From Symbiodinium natans (lineage: Eukaryota; Sar; Dinophyceae; Suessiales; Symbiodiniaceae): 64,000 nt of DNA. How positions within the stretch are numbered: position 1 is the first letter of the stretch; every line of letters starts with the position of its first letter. The notes under the pieces were generated by a model. It saw only the letters and a list, made by a program, of their open reading frames with translations. It was not told the origin of the DNA and did not search any database. The stretch spans positions 212,323-276,322 of the forward strand of contig CAJNDS010002167.1 of assembly GCA_905221605.1 (NCBI GenBank). The letters run 5' to 3'. Shown in pieces: positions 13,501-23,609 of the stretch. Made by a program: the position numbers and the translations under genes.

Positions 13501-16500
13501 TCGGGTTTTGGGTTTAGGGTTTGGGGTTTGGGGTTTAGGGTCCCCTTGCCTTCTTGAAAGGGTTTAGGGTGTAGGGTTTAGGGTTTAGGGTTTAGTGTTT
13601 AGGGTTTAGGGTTTAGGGCCCTTGGGTTTTAGAGGGTAAGTAAGGGGTGTAAGATGGTTCCCGATGGCCGATATCTAGGGACCATGTAGCTAGCCTTAGG
13701 AGCAGGTTCCCCGTGTCAGCCCTCCGCCCCAAACAGTTGCCGTTTCATTTTACTTGCCTAGCTGAGCCCCAAAAACCCCAAACCCTAAACCCTAAACCCT
13801 AAACCCTAAACCCTAAACCCTAAACCCACTTGACTGCGCAATCGAGAGGAGAGAGGCGGAGAAACCTTCCGCTACTTCCAAGTTTTCGGCTTCCTCCTCG
13901 TGGCGCACATCGAGGACGCACCAAAACCTCTAAAGCCTTTCAAGGGTTTAGGGTTTAGGGTTTAGGGCTAGGATTTAGGGTTTAGGGTTTAGGGTTTAGG
14001 GTTTAGGGTTTAGGGTTCAGGGTTCAGGGTTCAGGGTTCAGGGTTCAGGGTTCAGGGTTCAGGGTTCAGGGTTTAGGGTGGACCACAACCAGGCCTGATC
14101 TTAAGCGTAGTACACCCTACTTAAGAGAGTTCTTAAGGGGGGCGGGTGGGGTTTAGGGTTTAGAGTTTAGGGTTTAGGGTTCAGGGTTTAGGGTTTAGGG
14201 CGTTTAGGGTTTAGGGTTTAGGGTTTCGCTTCAAGGGGGGTGTGTTTCCCAAGGTTCCCTAAACTCCCCACTACTCCCTAAGGCTCCCTAAGCTTCCCTG
14301 AGGTTCTCTAGACACCTACCCTCCCCCCCCCCCCCCCCCCGCCATAACCCCCCTCCCTTCAAGAACCCTTTGACAAATGCAGCAGGCCGCTGGCCCCTTC
14401 AAAGTTGCCGTCCTCATATGAGCAAGTAACTTAGGGACTGGTCGGTAACCTTTTGCCTTTTCTGGTTATATAGAATCCTACTATGTATATGTGTATATAT
14501 ATATAGGTATACAAGTTCACCTTGTTGGCGCGAGGGTATGGTGATGTGGGTGCCTTGCCTCATCTTATGCGACACGCAACCTTCCATGTTTCAATCTTTT
14601 TTAACAATCACCTGGCAGTGGGTTTGCTGTGCTGCTCAGGCCGATAACACTGTCAGAGAGAACAAAAATCAGGTGGTTCTTGGATATTTGTCGTGGCTAA
14701 CAGGACGGTGTGGCATGAAACTGACATGTCTACTCTGTGCAAGAGTCGGACATACGCATTCACGCTTAGATGCTGTGTATGGAATGCTCGCAAGAGCCTT
14801 TCGCTACCTGGACCAGATTAGCGATTCGGAAGATGCGAAAGCGAAGCCCGGCTTACCCGCCTAAACCCTAAGCCCTAAACCCTAAACCTTAAATCCTAAA
14901 CCCTAGCAAGCTCGTACAATAATCCTCCATCCTTCACGGCCCAGGAGGCCCCAGGAGGCCCCGAAAAGACACCAGGAGGCCCACAACAAAAAAAACCCAA
15001 CAAGCCCCAAAGCTCGCAGCAGGCCCCAAAACGCACCAGCAGGCCCAAAAGCCCCTAAGATAAATCGTAGGCAGGAAGAGGGACTAGGGTTCAAGGATAG
15101 GGTTGTAGAGTTCCAGAAACGAACCCTAAAGCCCCAAGCCCGCAATTTAATTAGAGCGTCCCTATATCCTCTAGGCCCTTATACTCTCAAGGGTTTAAAC
15201 GGGTTTAGAGTCTAGGAAACCCTAAACCCTAAACCCTAAACCCTAAACCCTAAACCCTAAACCCTAAACCCTAAACCCTAAACCCTAAACCCTAAACCCT
15301 AAACCCTAAACCCTAAACCCTAAACCCTAAACCTAACCCTAAACCCTAAACCCTAAACCCTAAACCCTAAACCCTAAACCCTAAACCCTAAACCCTAAAC
15401 CCTAAACCCTAAACCCTAAACCCTAAACCCTACCTAAACCCTAAACCCTAAACCCTAAACCCTAAACCCTAAACCCTAAACCCTAAACCCTAAACCCTAA
15501 ACCCTAAACCCTAAACCCTAAACCCTAAACCCTAAACCCTAAACCCTAAACCCTACCTGAGCCCTAAACTTCCCTGAGCCCTTAGCCCTTAAACCCCAAG
15601 TGAGCGGAGCTCAAAGCCTTGTTCTAGTTTGACAAGGCTTAGGGGCTTTCAGACGCAAGGTTTGGCGTATGTTCCGCAAGAGAGCGCATGCAATTCTGAG
15701 GGGCAAGCCGGCGTGCGCGCCGTAAGCAGAAAGAACGACAAGCTCATGTGGTAAGCAAAGAGCTTGACGACGCAAGCTACCGAGAGCAGTTTTGTTTGCG
15801 AAATAGATTAGGACTAGAGGTTCGGGCACCGCTCAGCCTAAACCCGAAACCCCAAACCCCAAACCTCAAACCCTAAACCCTAAACCCTAAAAATCCCAAA
15901 ACAAGCCCTAAACCCTAAACCCTAAACCCTAAGAACTAAGAACCCTAAACCCGAAGAACCCAAAGCAAGCCCCAAACCCTCAACCCTCAACGCTAAACCC
16001 TAAACCCTAAGAACCCAAAGCAAGCCCTAAACCCTAAACCCCAATCAAACCCTCAACCCTAACCCTCAACCCTAAGAACCCAAATGAAGCCCTAAGTACC
16101 CAATCTCTAAACCCTAATCAAACCCTAAACCCTCAACCCTAAACCCTACACCCTAAGAACGCAAATCATGCCCCAAATACCCAAATCAAGCCCTAAAAGC
16201 CCTGAAGTCCTTATAATGGGCCCTAAACCCTAAGCCCTAAACCCTAAGCCCTAAACCCTAAACCCTAAACCCTAAACCCAAAGAATAAGGTCCCTGTATA
16301 AGGCCCTTGTTGAGCCCCTCGAAGCCTTGGCCGCGAGGAAGTTCACGATCAGGCCGGGGGCGGCGACCTTCCCGTGGACGAGGCCACACCTCTCTAGGGT
16401 TTGGGGTTTAGGGTTTCGGGTTTAGGGTTTAGGGTTTAGGGTTTAGGGTTTAGGGTTTAGGGTTTAGGGTTGGGGGAGTAGGGCTTACTCTCAAGCAATG

Positions 16501-19500
16501 GCTTATATGATGCCCCCTAAACCCTACACCCTGAACTGCTTGCAAGCCCCAAACCTTGACTCCGAAGCCACAAGATGGAGATCCTAAACCGTAAGCCCTA
16601 AACCCTGAATCCTGAATCCTGAACCCTAAAGCCCAGGGGTACCTCTTGCCCTAACCACCACCAAGGAGCTGGTTCTTGGCTACCAAGAACCCTCAACCAT
16701 CCTAAGTCCTCAGCTTAAACGCCTCCAGCAACCTAAGCCCTAACCCTAAATCCTAAACCCTAAATTCTAAACCCAAAAAACCTGAAGCCATAGGCTCTAC
16801 GTCCCCAAGTATCTGCACACCCCAAGGCCAAGTTAGAGGACCTCATCGTGCGGGCGAAAACCTTCAACAACCTGTCGAAGAATGCAGCTTGCCTTAGTAG
16901 GGCTCAGGGTTTGGGGTTTAGGGTTTAGGGTTCAAGGGTTTTTTTTAGGGTTTAGGGTTTTTAGGGTTCAGGGTTTAGGGTTTAGGGTTCAGGGGCTTTA
17001 GGGGCTTAGGGCTGCGACTGGGGCTGATGGTTGTTGCACCTTGAGGAGTTATTCGCATTTCGGGAACCCCAGTTTAGGGTTTATAGGGTTTAGGGTTCAG
17101 GGTTCAGGGTTTAGGGTTTAGGGTTTCGGGTTTAGGGTTCAGGGTTCAGGGTGCAATGTCTTCAACCAGAAATTCAATTGCAGGATCTTTCTTAACCGTA
17201 CCTTCTTCAGTGTCGGGGCGGGCGGGTGGTACCTAACATCGAAACTGTTTTGAGAACTGGTGAGTTAAGAAAGCCTCAACCCGCAACCGCAGCTCACTGC
17301 TGGTCTGAAACTTGGGCTCTTGGGTTTCTAAGACACCCTTCAACATACCCCTTCAACATACTCCAAACCCAGATTCCTTTACCTAGAAAAGGAGAATGTA
17401 AGGAAGGATGTTACCATACCCCCTGAAGTTCTTCTAAGGGGTGTGCCCGAGGGATATGTTGAATATATTTCTTAATTATCAAGGAGTATAAGGAGGGACC
17501 CCTAGAAGGGACCCTCAATCTTATTCCCCTGTATACAACCCCTTGCGATATATATGTATACATAAGGTGTTTCATTTGACTTTGCAGATAGTACTTCAAT
17601 TATACTTTGCCTGGTATAAACACAACTGTTTCAATGCATTAGTTGCTCAACAAAGCACTATTTGCCCTTTAAACCACACTTGGCCATATTTTGGTTGAAT
17701 ATGGTGCTTCTTTCGTATTTTGGTTGAGTATGGTCCTTTAAATGGTATTCTGGGCTATTTGCTTAAGAATTACTCAAAAATAAAAACGGTTCATGAATAT
17801 GTAAACATAAGGTATTTCAGTGGACTTTTCAGAGAGCATACTTTGCCTAGTACAGACACAATTGTATAAATACAGTATTTTGCACTTTAAACGCTTACTT
17901 TGCCATTTTTTTTGGTTGAGAATGGTGCAATAAAATGCTTTTTCTCAAGACAAGTATTGCAAATGCTGCTTCTAGATAATTCATCGCATTTACCAGGCAA
18001 ATATTATCCATGCGAATTGAGCTACCAGAGCACCAAGTAATGGCTGAATAAGGTCTACTACACTTGAGTACAACCAAAAGATGCACTAAACACTAGCGGC
18101 TAACGAAACAAATAGTTCTGAAGCACTAGAAAGACCACTTGTATATTATTTCTGAAAAGCACAATTAGCATAAGCACACTTAAAAATGCGTAGTTGTTGC
18201 CTCGTGACCGTGAAGGCGAACCAAAAAGCCAAAATACCAAAACCAAAAAACCAAAAACACCAAAACCAAAAAAACCAAAAAAACCAAAACCAAAAAAAAC
18301 AAAAATACCAAAAACACCAATTTTCCGAAACTCTTGGAGAAGCCTCATAGGGATTTCCTGAGAGTCCCGGAAAATTGGTGTTTTTGGTATTTTTGTTTTT
18401 TTTGGTTTTGTTTTTTTTTGGTTTTGGTGTTTTTGGTTTTTTTTGGTTTTGGTTTTTTGGTTTTTTGGTTTTGGTATTTTTGGTTTTTCTACTGTCCCGT
18501 GTATGCGATTTTAGTTGTATTTTAGTCTACGCCCTAGGAAATACGCTATATTGTACACCGAGTTTGCTTGCAGTGCAGCTGGGTGACTTGAGACAAGGCG
18601 AAAAAGGGTAGGTCACTGGGGGGGGGGGGGGGTACCATATATATATATATATATACACACATATTTTTTTTATGTATACACTATACCTTATATAGTCCCT
18701 ATAGTCTATACGTACCTTATATAGTCCCTATATACCCATTTAGCCCCTAATTAGCCCCCAAATAGCCCATAAGGTCCTCATAAGGTTCACTCCTTTAGTC
18801 CCTTAGCTGTATCCCCTAAACCCTAAACCCAAAACCCTAAACCCTAAACCCTAAACCCAAAACCCTAAACCCTAAACCCTAAACCCTAAACCCTAAACCC
18901 TAAACCCTAAACCCTAAACCCTAGAGGGTCGCGGGTCTGTAAGGAGAATGCCGACAGCATCACCGGGATGTGGATGAATCAAGAGCGAGGCTCGCCGGGG
19001 GGCTCTTGTTGCTTCTTTGCTAGGTTTAGGGTTTAGGGTTTAGGGTTTAGGGTTTGGGGTTTAGGGTTTAGGGTTTAGGGTTTAGGGTTTAGGGTTTAGG
19101 GTTTATGATTCCGGGTTTAGGGTTTAGGGTTTAGGGTTGCAAGGCTTGGAGGGCAGAAATCCAGCATGGCCATGTAAAGAAAGTTTAGGGTTTAGGGTTT
19201 AGGGTTTAGGATTCAGGGTTTAGGGCTTAGGGTGGGGCAGCTGGGGGCATCTTGGTCACAAGCAGACAAGCACTCTTCCACTTACTTCTTCGGCGGCTGT
19301 ACCCGACTAAGCCCTGGCAAGCCGCATGAAGCCCTATAAGCCCTAAGCCCGAAACCCTAGACCCTAAATTTCAAGCCGGAACCCTAAGCCCTAAGTCCTT
19401 ACAATCATGGCAGAAAGCAAGGGAAGGTCAGGTCTGGAAGAAGCGCATAGGCCCGAATTCCTCAGCCCTGAACACCAGAGTTAAGTAAGTAGTTTTCGTA

Positions 19501-20382
19501 GGGCCTATGCGGTTTAGAGGGTTTACAGGGCGTAGCAGGGGTCTATAAGGGTTTCAGAGAGCTTAGGTGGGTTTCTAGGGCTTAACAGAGTATATGCGTC
19601 TTGTCGGGTTACGGCCCCAGCAGGGGGGAAGAAGAGGTAGGGGCTTAAGGGTTACGGGGGTTTACGGGTTTAGAGGTTTAGGGTTTTAGGGCCCCTAGGC
19701 ACTAGACTCCGTGCTTTCTCAGATTCTCGCAACCAGGGATCTGAGCATGAAATAAGGTATTCCTTTTGTCAAGCTTGGCAGCCCAGCGGTACCCCTTTGC
19801 CCCTTTTTTTGGTTCAAGGTTCCTCTATAAAGTAACCAGCCCCCCAAAAAGGGTGCCCTTATTGTAGTATGGATACTGGGCTACCAAAGCAAGTAAGGGG
19901 AAGAGGGTGGTAGAGACCCTCATCTGAGTCAACGCAGCTTCCTTACCATCTGGCCTGGCCCCTAAAGGTCTCAGGGAGCTGGAGTTGGGAAGATCTGGGC
20001 CCCCAATCCCTGTTTAGGGTTTAGGGTTTAGGGTTTAGGATTTAGGGTTTAGGGTTTAGGGTTTAGGGTTTAGGGTTCATACAGCCCTCCATCCTACACG
20101 CCCATGTTGGCCTTCGGGTGATTGGGGGCTTTGGGGCTTGAGGCTGAGCGGCTTCAAACCCTAAACCCTAAACCCTAAACCCTAAACCCTAAACCCTAAA
20201 CCCTAAACCCTAAACCCCAAGCCCTAAACCCTAAACCCCAAACCCCGAACCCCAATAGGGCTTAGGGTGTAGGAGGATGTCCCTGGCCTGGGCCAGGCAA
20301 CCGCGTGGGGCACCGCAACAGCAACTCCTCCAACAGCAGTGCTTTCAGCCCCAAGCACAACTCGACGAACTCCGGCTTCTAG
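305..20382 (+). CDS. Ion channel with cyclic-nucleotide-binding fold (5' partial)
   Basis: Proposed exons: 305-343, 1233-1299, 2038-2070, 3081-3130, 3748-3820, 4483-4514, 4696-4734, 5664-5715, 6068-6129, 6808-6874, 7971-8041, 8790-8829, 9967-10038, 10393-10425, 10831-10869, 11841-11896, 12597-12646, 13325-13359, 13849-13917, 16338-16382, 16827-16883, 18944-18989, 20297-20382. They join in a single frame of about 403 codons ending in TAG at 20380. The order is S4-S5/S5, pore helix, S6, C-linker, cyclic-nucleotide-binding beta roll and a polar tail, as in the CNG/HCN/EAG channel superfamily. The product is expected in a membrane, passing cations under voltage or ligand control. The voltage sensor must lie upstream of the window. 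Donors are GC at most introns, GA at a few (after 1299, 4734 and 8829) and GT after 8041. The pore lacks the GYG potassium filter. Individual boundaries may shift by a few bases; the family call is firm. Confidence 0.85.
1233..4734 (+). CDS. Channel exons: S5, pore and S6
   Basis: Six exons. 1233-1299 gives an S5-like helix (MIVNHYLAVAFVAIGLHHQ). 2038-2070 gives the turret ETGTSNWIKFY. 3081-3130 and 3748-3820 join across a GC donor to give YLTSLHW+SLTQFMPATNN, a pore helix followed by the filter position. 4483-4514 and 4696-4734 give S6: FVVIVALAIFS+SFVSSITTAVTAL. HW/SLTQ and IFS/SFVSSIT each need one codon split across the intron, and in both cases the split codon is right, which supports the splice sites. 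Where potassium channels carry T-x-GYG, this protein has TQFMPAT, so its ion selectivity cannot be assumed. Confidence 0.85.
2302..2500. repeat. CCCTGAA variant array
   Basis: About 20 copies of CCCTGAA with a few CCCTAAA, bordered by pure CCCTAAA. Its complement, TTCAGGG, recurs as a pure run at 14022-14075. Confidence 0.9.
2825..2927. mobile_element. Palindromic element family A, copy 1
   Basis: TTGGGATGTTCCCCC at 2825 and GGGGGAACGTCCCAA at 2913-2927 are near-perfect inverted ends; the body carries ACTAGCAGTCCTTA. Relatives: 13208-13290, 33839-33937, 54108-54176, 55890-55980 and 61876-61956, in various states of decay. The total length is about 70-105 bp. Confidence 0.7.
5664..8829 (+). 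CDS. Channel exons: C-linker
   Basis: The exons encode WDKESKARAEAQIRQLL, then HRFFTERDLSADLLTHVR, QCYAKKATASYRLVEGDLMM plus LE, DLPEKTRMRLHREMFRHTLT plus EIPW, and IPNNLKMHGNLLL. The order and spacing match the helical C-linker that couples S6 to the nucleotide-binding fold in CNG/HCN/EAG relatives. The best block is LE-DLPEK..MRLHREMF..TL..IP, equivalent to LLExLPxxLRxxLxxxxFxxxLxxxP. The start of the exon at 6068 is uncertain; 6077 is an equally good acceptor. Confidence 0.75.
8412..8525. mobile_element. Palindromic element family B, copy 1
   Basis: Ends resemble CTACT...CTTCAGAACCCC at the left and GTTCTTAAGCAATTAGTAG at the right, with CCCTTATAAGGAAGA in the middle. Other copies: 49067-49171, 54891-55002 and 56431-56632. 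The last is enlarged by an AT-rich insert. These fit short non-autonomous DNA elements; none codes for protein. Confidence 0.6.
9967..13917 (+). CDS. Channel exons: cyclic-nucleotide-binding fold
   Basis: The exons encode DLICHLAFRERICTPHDDVF (then LPEQ), VSHGLYIVKSK, DMIYQPFDKNEKE, DRIHLHEESRLSEIGLWA, RWSHRGQLTSQATCHYF, SVDAAIFANLVL and ERGGETFRYFQVFGFLLVAH. These correspond to successive beta strands, the LSE-x-x-LW turn, a region of the kind that in true cNMP binders carries the phosphate-binding arginine, and the C-terminal helices. I do not see a clear FGE...RxA phosphate-binding cassette, so the fold may no longer bind a cyclic nucleotide. The joins LWA|RW and YF|SVDAA each rebuild a split codon across a GC donor. 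Confidence 0.8.
11207..11515. repeat. ~300-bp CCCCTAAA octamer array
   Basis: Nearly pure CCCCTAAA octamers with rare CCCCTAA or CCCCTACA units. It lies in the channel intron 10870-11840 and is the longest octamer array here. Confidence 0.95.
14538..14864 (+). mobile_element. Transposon-derived protein fragment inside channel intron
   Basis: An open reading frame of about 108 codons contains DNTVRENKNQVVLGYLSWL and, about 30 residues later, GHTHSRLDAVYGMLARAF. The pairing D-N-x-x-R-E-N-K-N and G-H-T-H-x-x-x-D resembles, from memory, a domain (probably Pfam DUF7869) common in transposon-like proteins of algae and invertebrates. The N-terminal part is missing and no flanking terminal repeats are seen, so this is a relic. 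A variable CCCTAAA run follows it directly. Confidence 0.45.
15219..15560. repeat. 342-bp interstitial CCCTAAA array
   Basis: Near-perfect CCCTAAA heptamers with two slips, a CTAACC at about 15334 and CCTACC at about 15431. With 46712-46982 it is among the longest pure runs here. It lies deep in an intron (13918-16337), not at a chromosome end. Confidence 0.95.
16338..20382 (+). CDS. Channel exons: cytoplasmic C-terminal tail and stop
   Basis: Exons 16338-16382 (EVHDQAGGGDLPVDE), 16827-16883 (AKLEDLIVRAKTFNNLSKN), 18944-18989 (ENADSITGMWMNQER) and 20297-20382 (GNRVGHRNSNSSNSS.. to TAG). The last two join across CGAG|GC..CAG|GC to make a glycine codon. No domain is recognised; the terminal exon is rich in serine and asparagine and looks disordered. 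The TAG at 20380 is the best-supported gene end in the window. The 2.4 kb intron 13918-16337 holds a transposon relic (14538-14864) and the 342-bp array at 15219-15560. Confidence 0.65.
17400..18120. repeat. AT-rich stretch with a diverged ~245-bp tandem duplication
   Basis: This stretch is free of telomere-type repeats and much richer in AT than its surroundings. Two diverged copies start near 17561 and 17806, sharing CATAAGGT.TTTCA, CATACTTTGCCT.GTA and a block around TTTTGGTTGA.TATGGTGC. It lies in the channel intron 16884-18943. No coding signal is seen. Confidence 0.6.
18221..18488. repeat. Large fold-back hairpin of CCAAAA/TTTTGG units
   Basis: The left arm, about 18221-18327, is built of A-runs broken by CC. 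The right arm, about 18368-18488, is the near reverse complement, with T-runs broken by GG. The inner arm ends match closely (ACCAATTTTCCG and CGGAAAATTGGT) around a loop of about 40 bp. Apparent Phe/Gly-rich reading frames over the T-rich arm are composition artefacts. Confidence 0.85.
19444..19511. other. Hairpin with perfect 11-bp stem
   Basis: CGCATAGGCCC at 19444-19454 pairs perfectly with GGGCCTATGCG at 19501-19511 around a 46-base loop. It lies in the last channel intron. It may be a degenerate mobile element or a structured RNA; nothing in the loop lets me choose. Confidence 0.5.
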
Positions 20383-21339
20383 GGAGGGGTCTATTAGGGG
20401 TTCAGGGTTTAGGGTTTGGGGTTTAGGGGTTTAGGGTTTAGGGTTTAGGGTACCCTAAACCCTAAACCCCTAAACCCCCTAAACCCCCTAAACCCCCTAA
20501 ACCCCCTAAACCCCTTAACCCCTTACTTAACCCCTTAAACCCCTTAACCCCTTAAACCCCTTAAACCCCTAAACCCTACAGGGCTGATTCTTTCGGAGCT
20601 TCCATGGTTCAGGGGTTTAGGGTTTAGGGTTTAGGGTTTAGGGTTTAGGGTTTAGGGTTCATGGTTCAGGGGTTGTAGTTGCTACTAGGGGCCTTCTCCT
20701 TTCATCGAGAAGAGGGCCCTAAACCCAAGCGCCTAGACCCCTAAACCCTGAAACCTTAAGAACTCCTGAAGCTGTAGACCCTGAAATCGCCTGAAACCTC
20801 CTAAACCCTAAACCTAAAACCTGAACCCTGAACCCTAAACCCTAAACCCTGAACCCCAAAGCCGACTTTCAAGACAATTGATTTTATGGTCTGGGCGACG
20901 GAGCAGTCAGCCCTTTTTCCCAGATCTGCGGCCCTGTTGAGCACAAGGTGTGGCTGTAAGCCCTAAACCCTAAACCCTAAACCCGAAGCCCTAAGCCCTA
21001 AGCCCTAAGCCCTAAGCCCTGAGCCCTAAGGCCCTAAGCCCTAAGCCCTGAACCTGGCTTAGGGGGGAGCTTGGGGTTTTGGGGCTTGGGCTGTGAGGGT
21101 TGGGGAGTTTACGGTTTGTGGTTTCGAGGTACTATACCCGTACCCAAGCCTTGAAACCTAACCCCCCCCAAAAGGCTTGCAACCGAACTGTCCGCAGCAT
21201 GGACTTTGTGTCATATCTTACATATGGGGGTTTACGAAAATTCGGGACCCCTAGAACAGTCCCCCAAGTAGTAGTAGGATTCCCTGATAATACGGACCGC
21301 AATAAGATACCCCTGATTTCTGAAACATCCACATATAGT

Positions 21340-21434
21340 CAGTTCTGCAAATTATGGTCCTTTTTGGGGTGCCCTCAATTTTAGAGGCCCCCTCATACTA
21401 GCAACACCAAAAGGGACCATAATTTAGAGAACGA
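21340..21434. mobile_element. Palindromic element family E
   Basis: CAGTTCTGCAAATTATGGTCC at the left against GGGACCATAATTTAGAGAACG at the right. Another copy lies at 28480-28574, with diverged ones near 24124-24180, 59622-59706 and 63718-63802. A hundred-codon frame covering it is not a gene. Confidence 0.7.
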
Positions 21435-21458
21435 CTATTTGTATATGTGCATACATAA

Positions 21459-21535
21459 TATATATATATATATATATATACATACATATATTGTATATAT
21501 ATATATATATATAAGAATATATATATATATATATA
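21459..21535. repeat. (TA)n microsatellite
   Basis: Two or three runs of alternating T and A, broken by CATACATA and AAGAATA. Similar shorter runs occur at about 7779-7792, 18638-18654 and 56488-56515. Confidence 0.9.
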
Positions 21536-21847
21536 CATACTGCGTTGGTGAATATTTAGGGTTACAACCAGCTTTGCCACGAATCGCCCCATCCTAACCC
21601 CTAAGCCCCAAAACCTCCCAAATCCTAAGCTCTCTGAACCCTAAACCCCGAGAGCTCTCAGTCCCTTAGCCCCTCACTCCTCTAAACCCTCTAAACCCTA
21701 AACCCCCAAAGCTCTCAATCCCCAGGCTAAGCCTCTAAGTCCCTAAAGCCCCTAAACCCCCAAACCCTAGCCCTAAACCCTAAACCCTAAACCCTAAACC
21801 CTAAACCCTAAACCCTAAACCTCTCTTTCATATAAAATTTAAATGTT

Positions 21848-22745
21848 AAGGAGTTACTGGGCAAGGTCATTTTTTTACTGGGCAAGGTCATTTTTTTACT
21901 GGGCAAGGTCATTTTTTTACTGGGCAAGGTCGTTTTTTTACTGGGCAAGGTCGTTTCGTCAAAAAAACGACCTTGCCCAGTAAAAAAATGACCTTGCCCA
22001 GCAAAAAAATGACCTTGCCCAGTAAAAATGTTACTGGGCAAGGTCATCTTTTTACTGGGCAAGGTCATCTTTTTACTGGGCAAGGTCATCTTTTTACTGG
22101 GCAAGGTCATCTTTTTACTGGGCAAGGTCATTTTTTTACTGGGCAAGGTCATTACTGGGCAAGGTCATTTTTTTACTGGGCAAGGTCATTTTTTACTGGG
22201 CAAGGTCCTTTTTTTATTGGGCAAGGTCATTTTTTTACTGGGCAAGGTCATTTTTTTACTGGGCAAGGTCATTTTTTTATTGGGCAAGGTCATTTTTTTA
22301 CTGGGCAAGGTCATTTTTTTACTGGGCAAGGTCATTTTTTTACTGGGCAAGGTCATTTTTTACTGGGCAAGGTCATTTTTTTACTGGGCAAGGTCATTTT
22401 TTTACTGGGCAAGGTCATTTTTTTACTGGGCAAGGTCATTTTCTTACTGGGCAAGGTCATTACTGGGCAAGGTCATTTTTTTACTGGGCAAGGTCATTTT
22501 TTACTGGGCAAGGTCATTTTTTTACTGGGCAAGGTCATTTTTTTACTGGGCAAGGTCATTTTTTTACTGGGCAAGGTCATTTTTTTACTGGGCAAGGTCA
22601 TTTTTTTACTGGGCAAGGTCCATTACTGGGCAAGGTCATTTTTTTTTACTGGGCAAGGTCATTTTTTTACTGGGCAAGGTCATTTTTTACTGGGCTAGGT
22701 AATTTTTTTACTGGGCTAGGTCATTTTTTACTGGGCAAGGTCGTT
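21848..22745. repeat. ~22-bp minisatellite with an inverted block
   Basis: About 40 units of TTACTGGGCAAGGTCATTTTTTT, 20-23 bp each, varying mostly in T-run length. Units at about 21961-22027 are inverted relative to the rest. The junction at 21949-21960 (GGTCGTTTCGTC) recurs at the right end (about 22739-22750), suggesting an element boundary used twice. Long frames of repeated LLGKVIF or TGQGHFF units here are not genes. Confidence 0.95.
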
Positions 22746-22764
22746 TCGTCCAAAGGTGTCTAGG

Positions 22765-22970
22765 ATTTCCGGGCCTAATGGTTAGGGTTTCAAGGCCTCA
22801 CGGCCTGGTGTTTAGGGATTCAGGGCCTCAAGGCCTGCTGTTTAGGGTTTCACGGCCTCACGGCCTAGTATTTAGGTTTCAGGGTTTCAGGGCCTCAAGG
22901 CCTAGTGTTTAGGGTTTCAGGGCCTCAAGGCCTGGTGTTTAGGGTTTCAAGGCCTCAAGGCCGGGTGTGG
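22765..22970. repeat. ~36-bp tandem repeat containing TTTAGGG
   Basis: About five or six units of the form GGCCTGGTGTTTAGGG followed by TTTCAGGGCCTCAA. Each unit combines a GGCCTCAAGGCC near-palindrome with one telomere-type heptamer, so the heptamer has been captured in a higher-order repeat. Confidence 0.85.
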
Positions 22971-23609
22971 CTTGTGTTAAGTGCTTGGTACTACGGCGTG
23001 ATTGGTGCATCCGAAGAGAAAATAAGTAACCTTCTATTTTCTTAATGTTATGGGATTCTTTGGGCGGGTGGGTTTTTTCCGTTGCCTAGATACACGGCTG
23101 GCCTAGTAAATGCTCGAACTTGAGATGCTGAACCCTAAACCCTAAACCCTGAACCCTAAACCCCAAATCCGCACATCTCGACCTTCGGAAGGAGAGTCCG
23201 CAGCTCTGGTAACCCCCACACCTCAGGATCCCTCCCTGAAGGAGCCCAGACGCTGTAGGGGACCCTAAACCCTAAACCCTAAACCCTAAACCCTAAACCC
23301 TAAACCCTAAACCCTAAACCCTAAACCCTAAACCCTAAACCCTAAACCCTAAACCCTAAACCCTAGCCGAAAGCTTAAACCCCTAAACAGCCCCAACTCT
23401 AAGCTTCCTGAGGGAGTAATGGGGCCTGGGGACACGAATTTGCAGTGTGTTTTGTCTCAATAGCTGCCCATCTCTGGCGAAGCCAGACCGGTTTAGGGTT
23501 TAGGGGGTTGTTTAGGGCTGAGGAATTTGGGGTTGTTCGGGCTTCTTAGGGCTATGATTAGGGCTGTTAGTGTTGCCCTAAACCCTAAACCCTATTACGG
23601 CAATTCGGG

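Larger units (their letters stand above)
20383..23600. other. Spacer between channel and thrombospondin-repeat gene
   Basis: This region holds variant telomere-type arrays (20454-20580 with CCCCTAAA and CCCTTAA forms; 20159-20215 just upstream), a palindromic element at 21340-21434, AT dinucleotide runs at 21459-21535 and the minisatellite at 21848-22745. I see no exon I can place. Gene 2 should begin somewhere in or after this spacer, but I cannot find its start. Confidence 0.5.

Noticed and set aside
18334-18611. Phe/Gly-rich membrane-like proteins
   Set aside because: They fall on the T-rich arm of a hairpin; the pattern is composition only.
19444-19511. 5S ribosomal RNA or another known small RNA
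   Set aside because: Only the outer stem is present; the inner conserved parts of 5S RNA are not. No tRNA or rRNA was recognised anywhere in the window.
21973-22702. Long frames of 224-241 codons
   Set aside because: They are a 22-bp minisatellite read through; the frames exist because most units lack stops.
21848-22745. CRISPR array
   Set aside because: Units are contiguous with no unique spacers, and the genome is eukaryotic.
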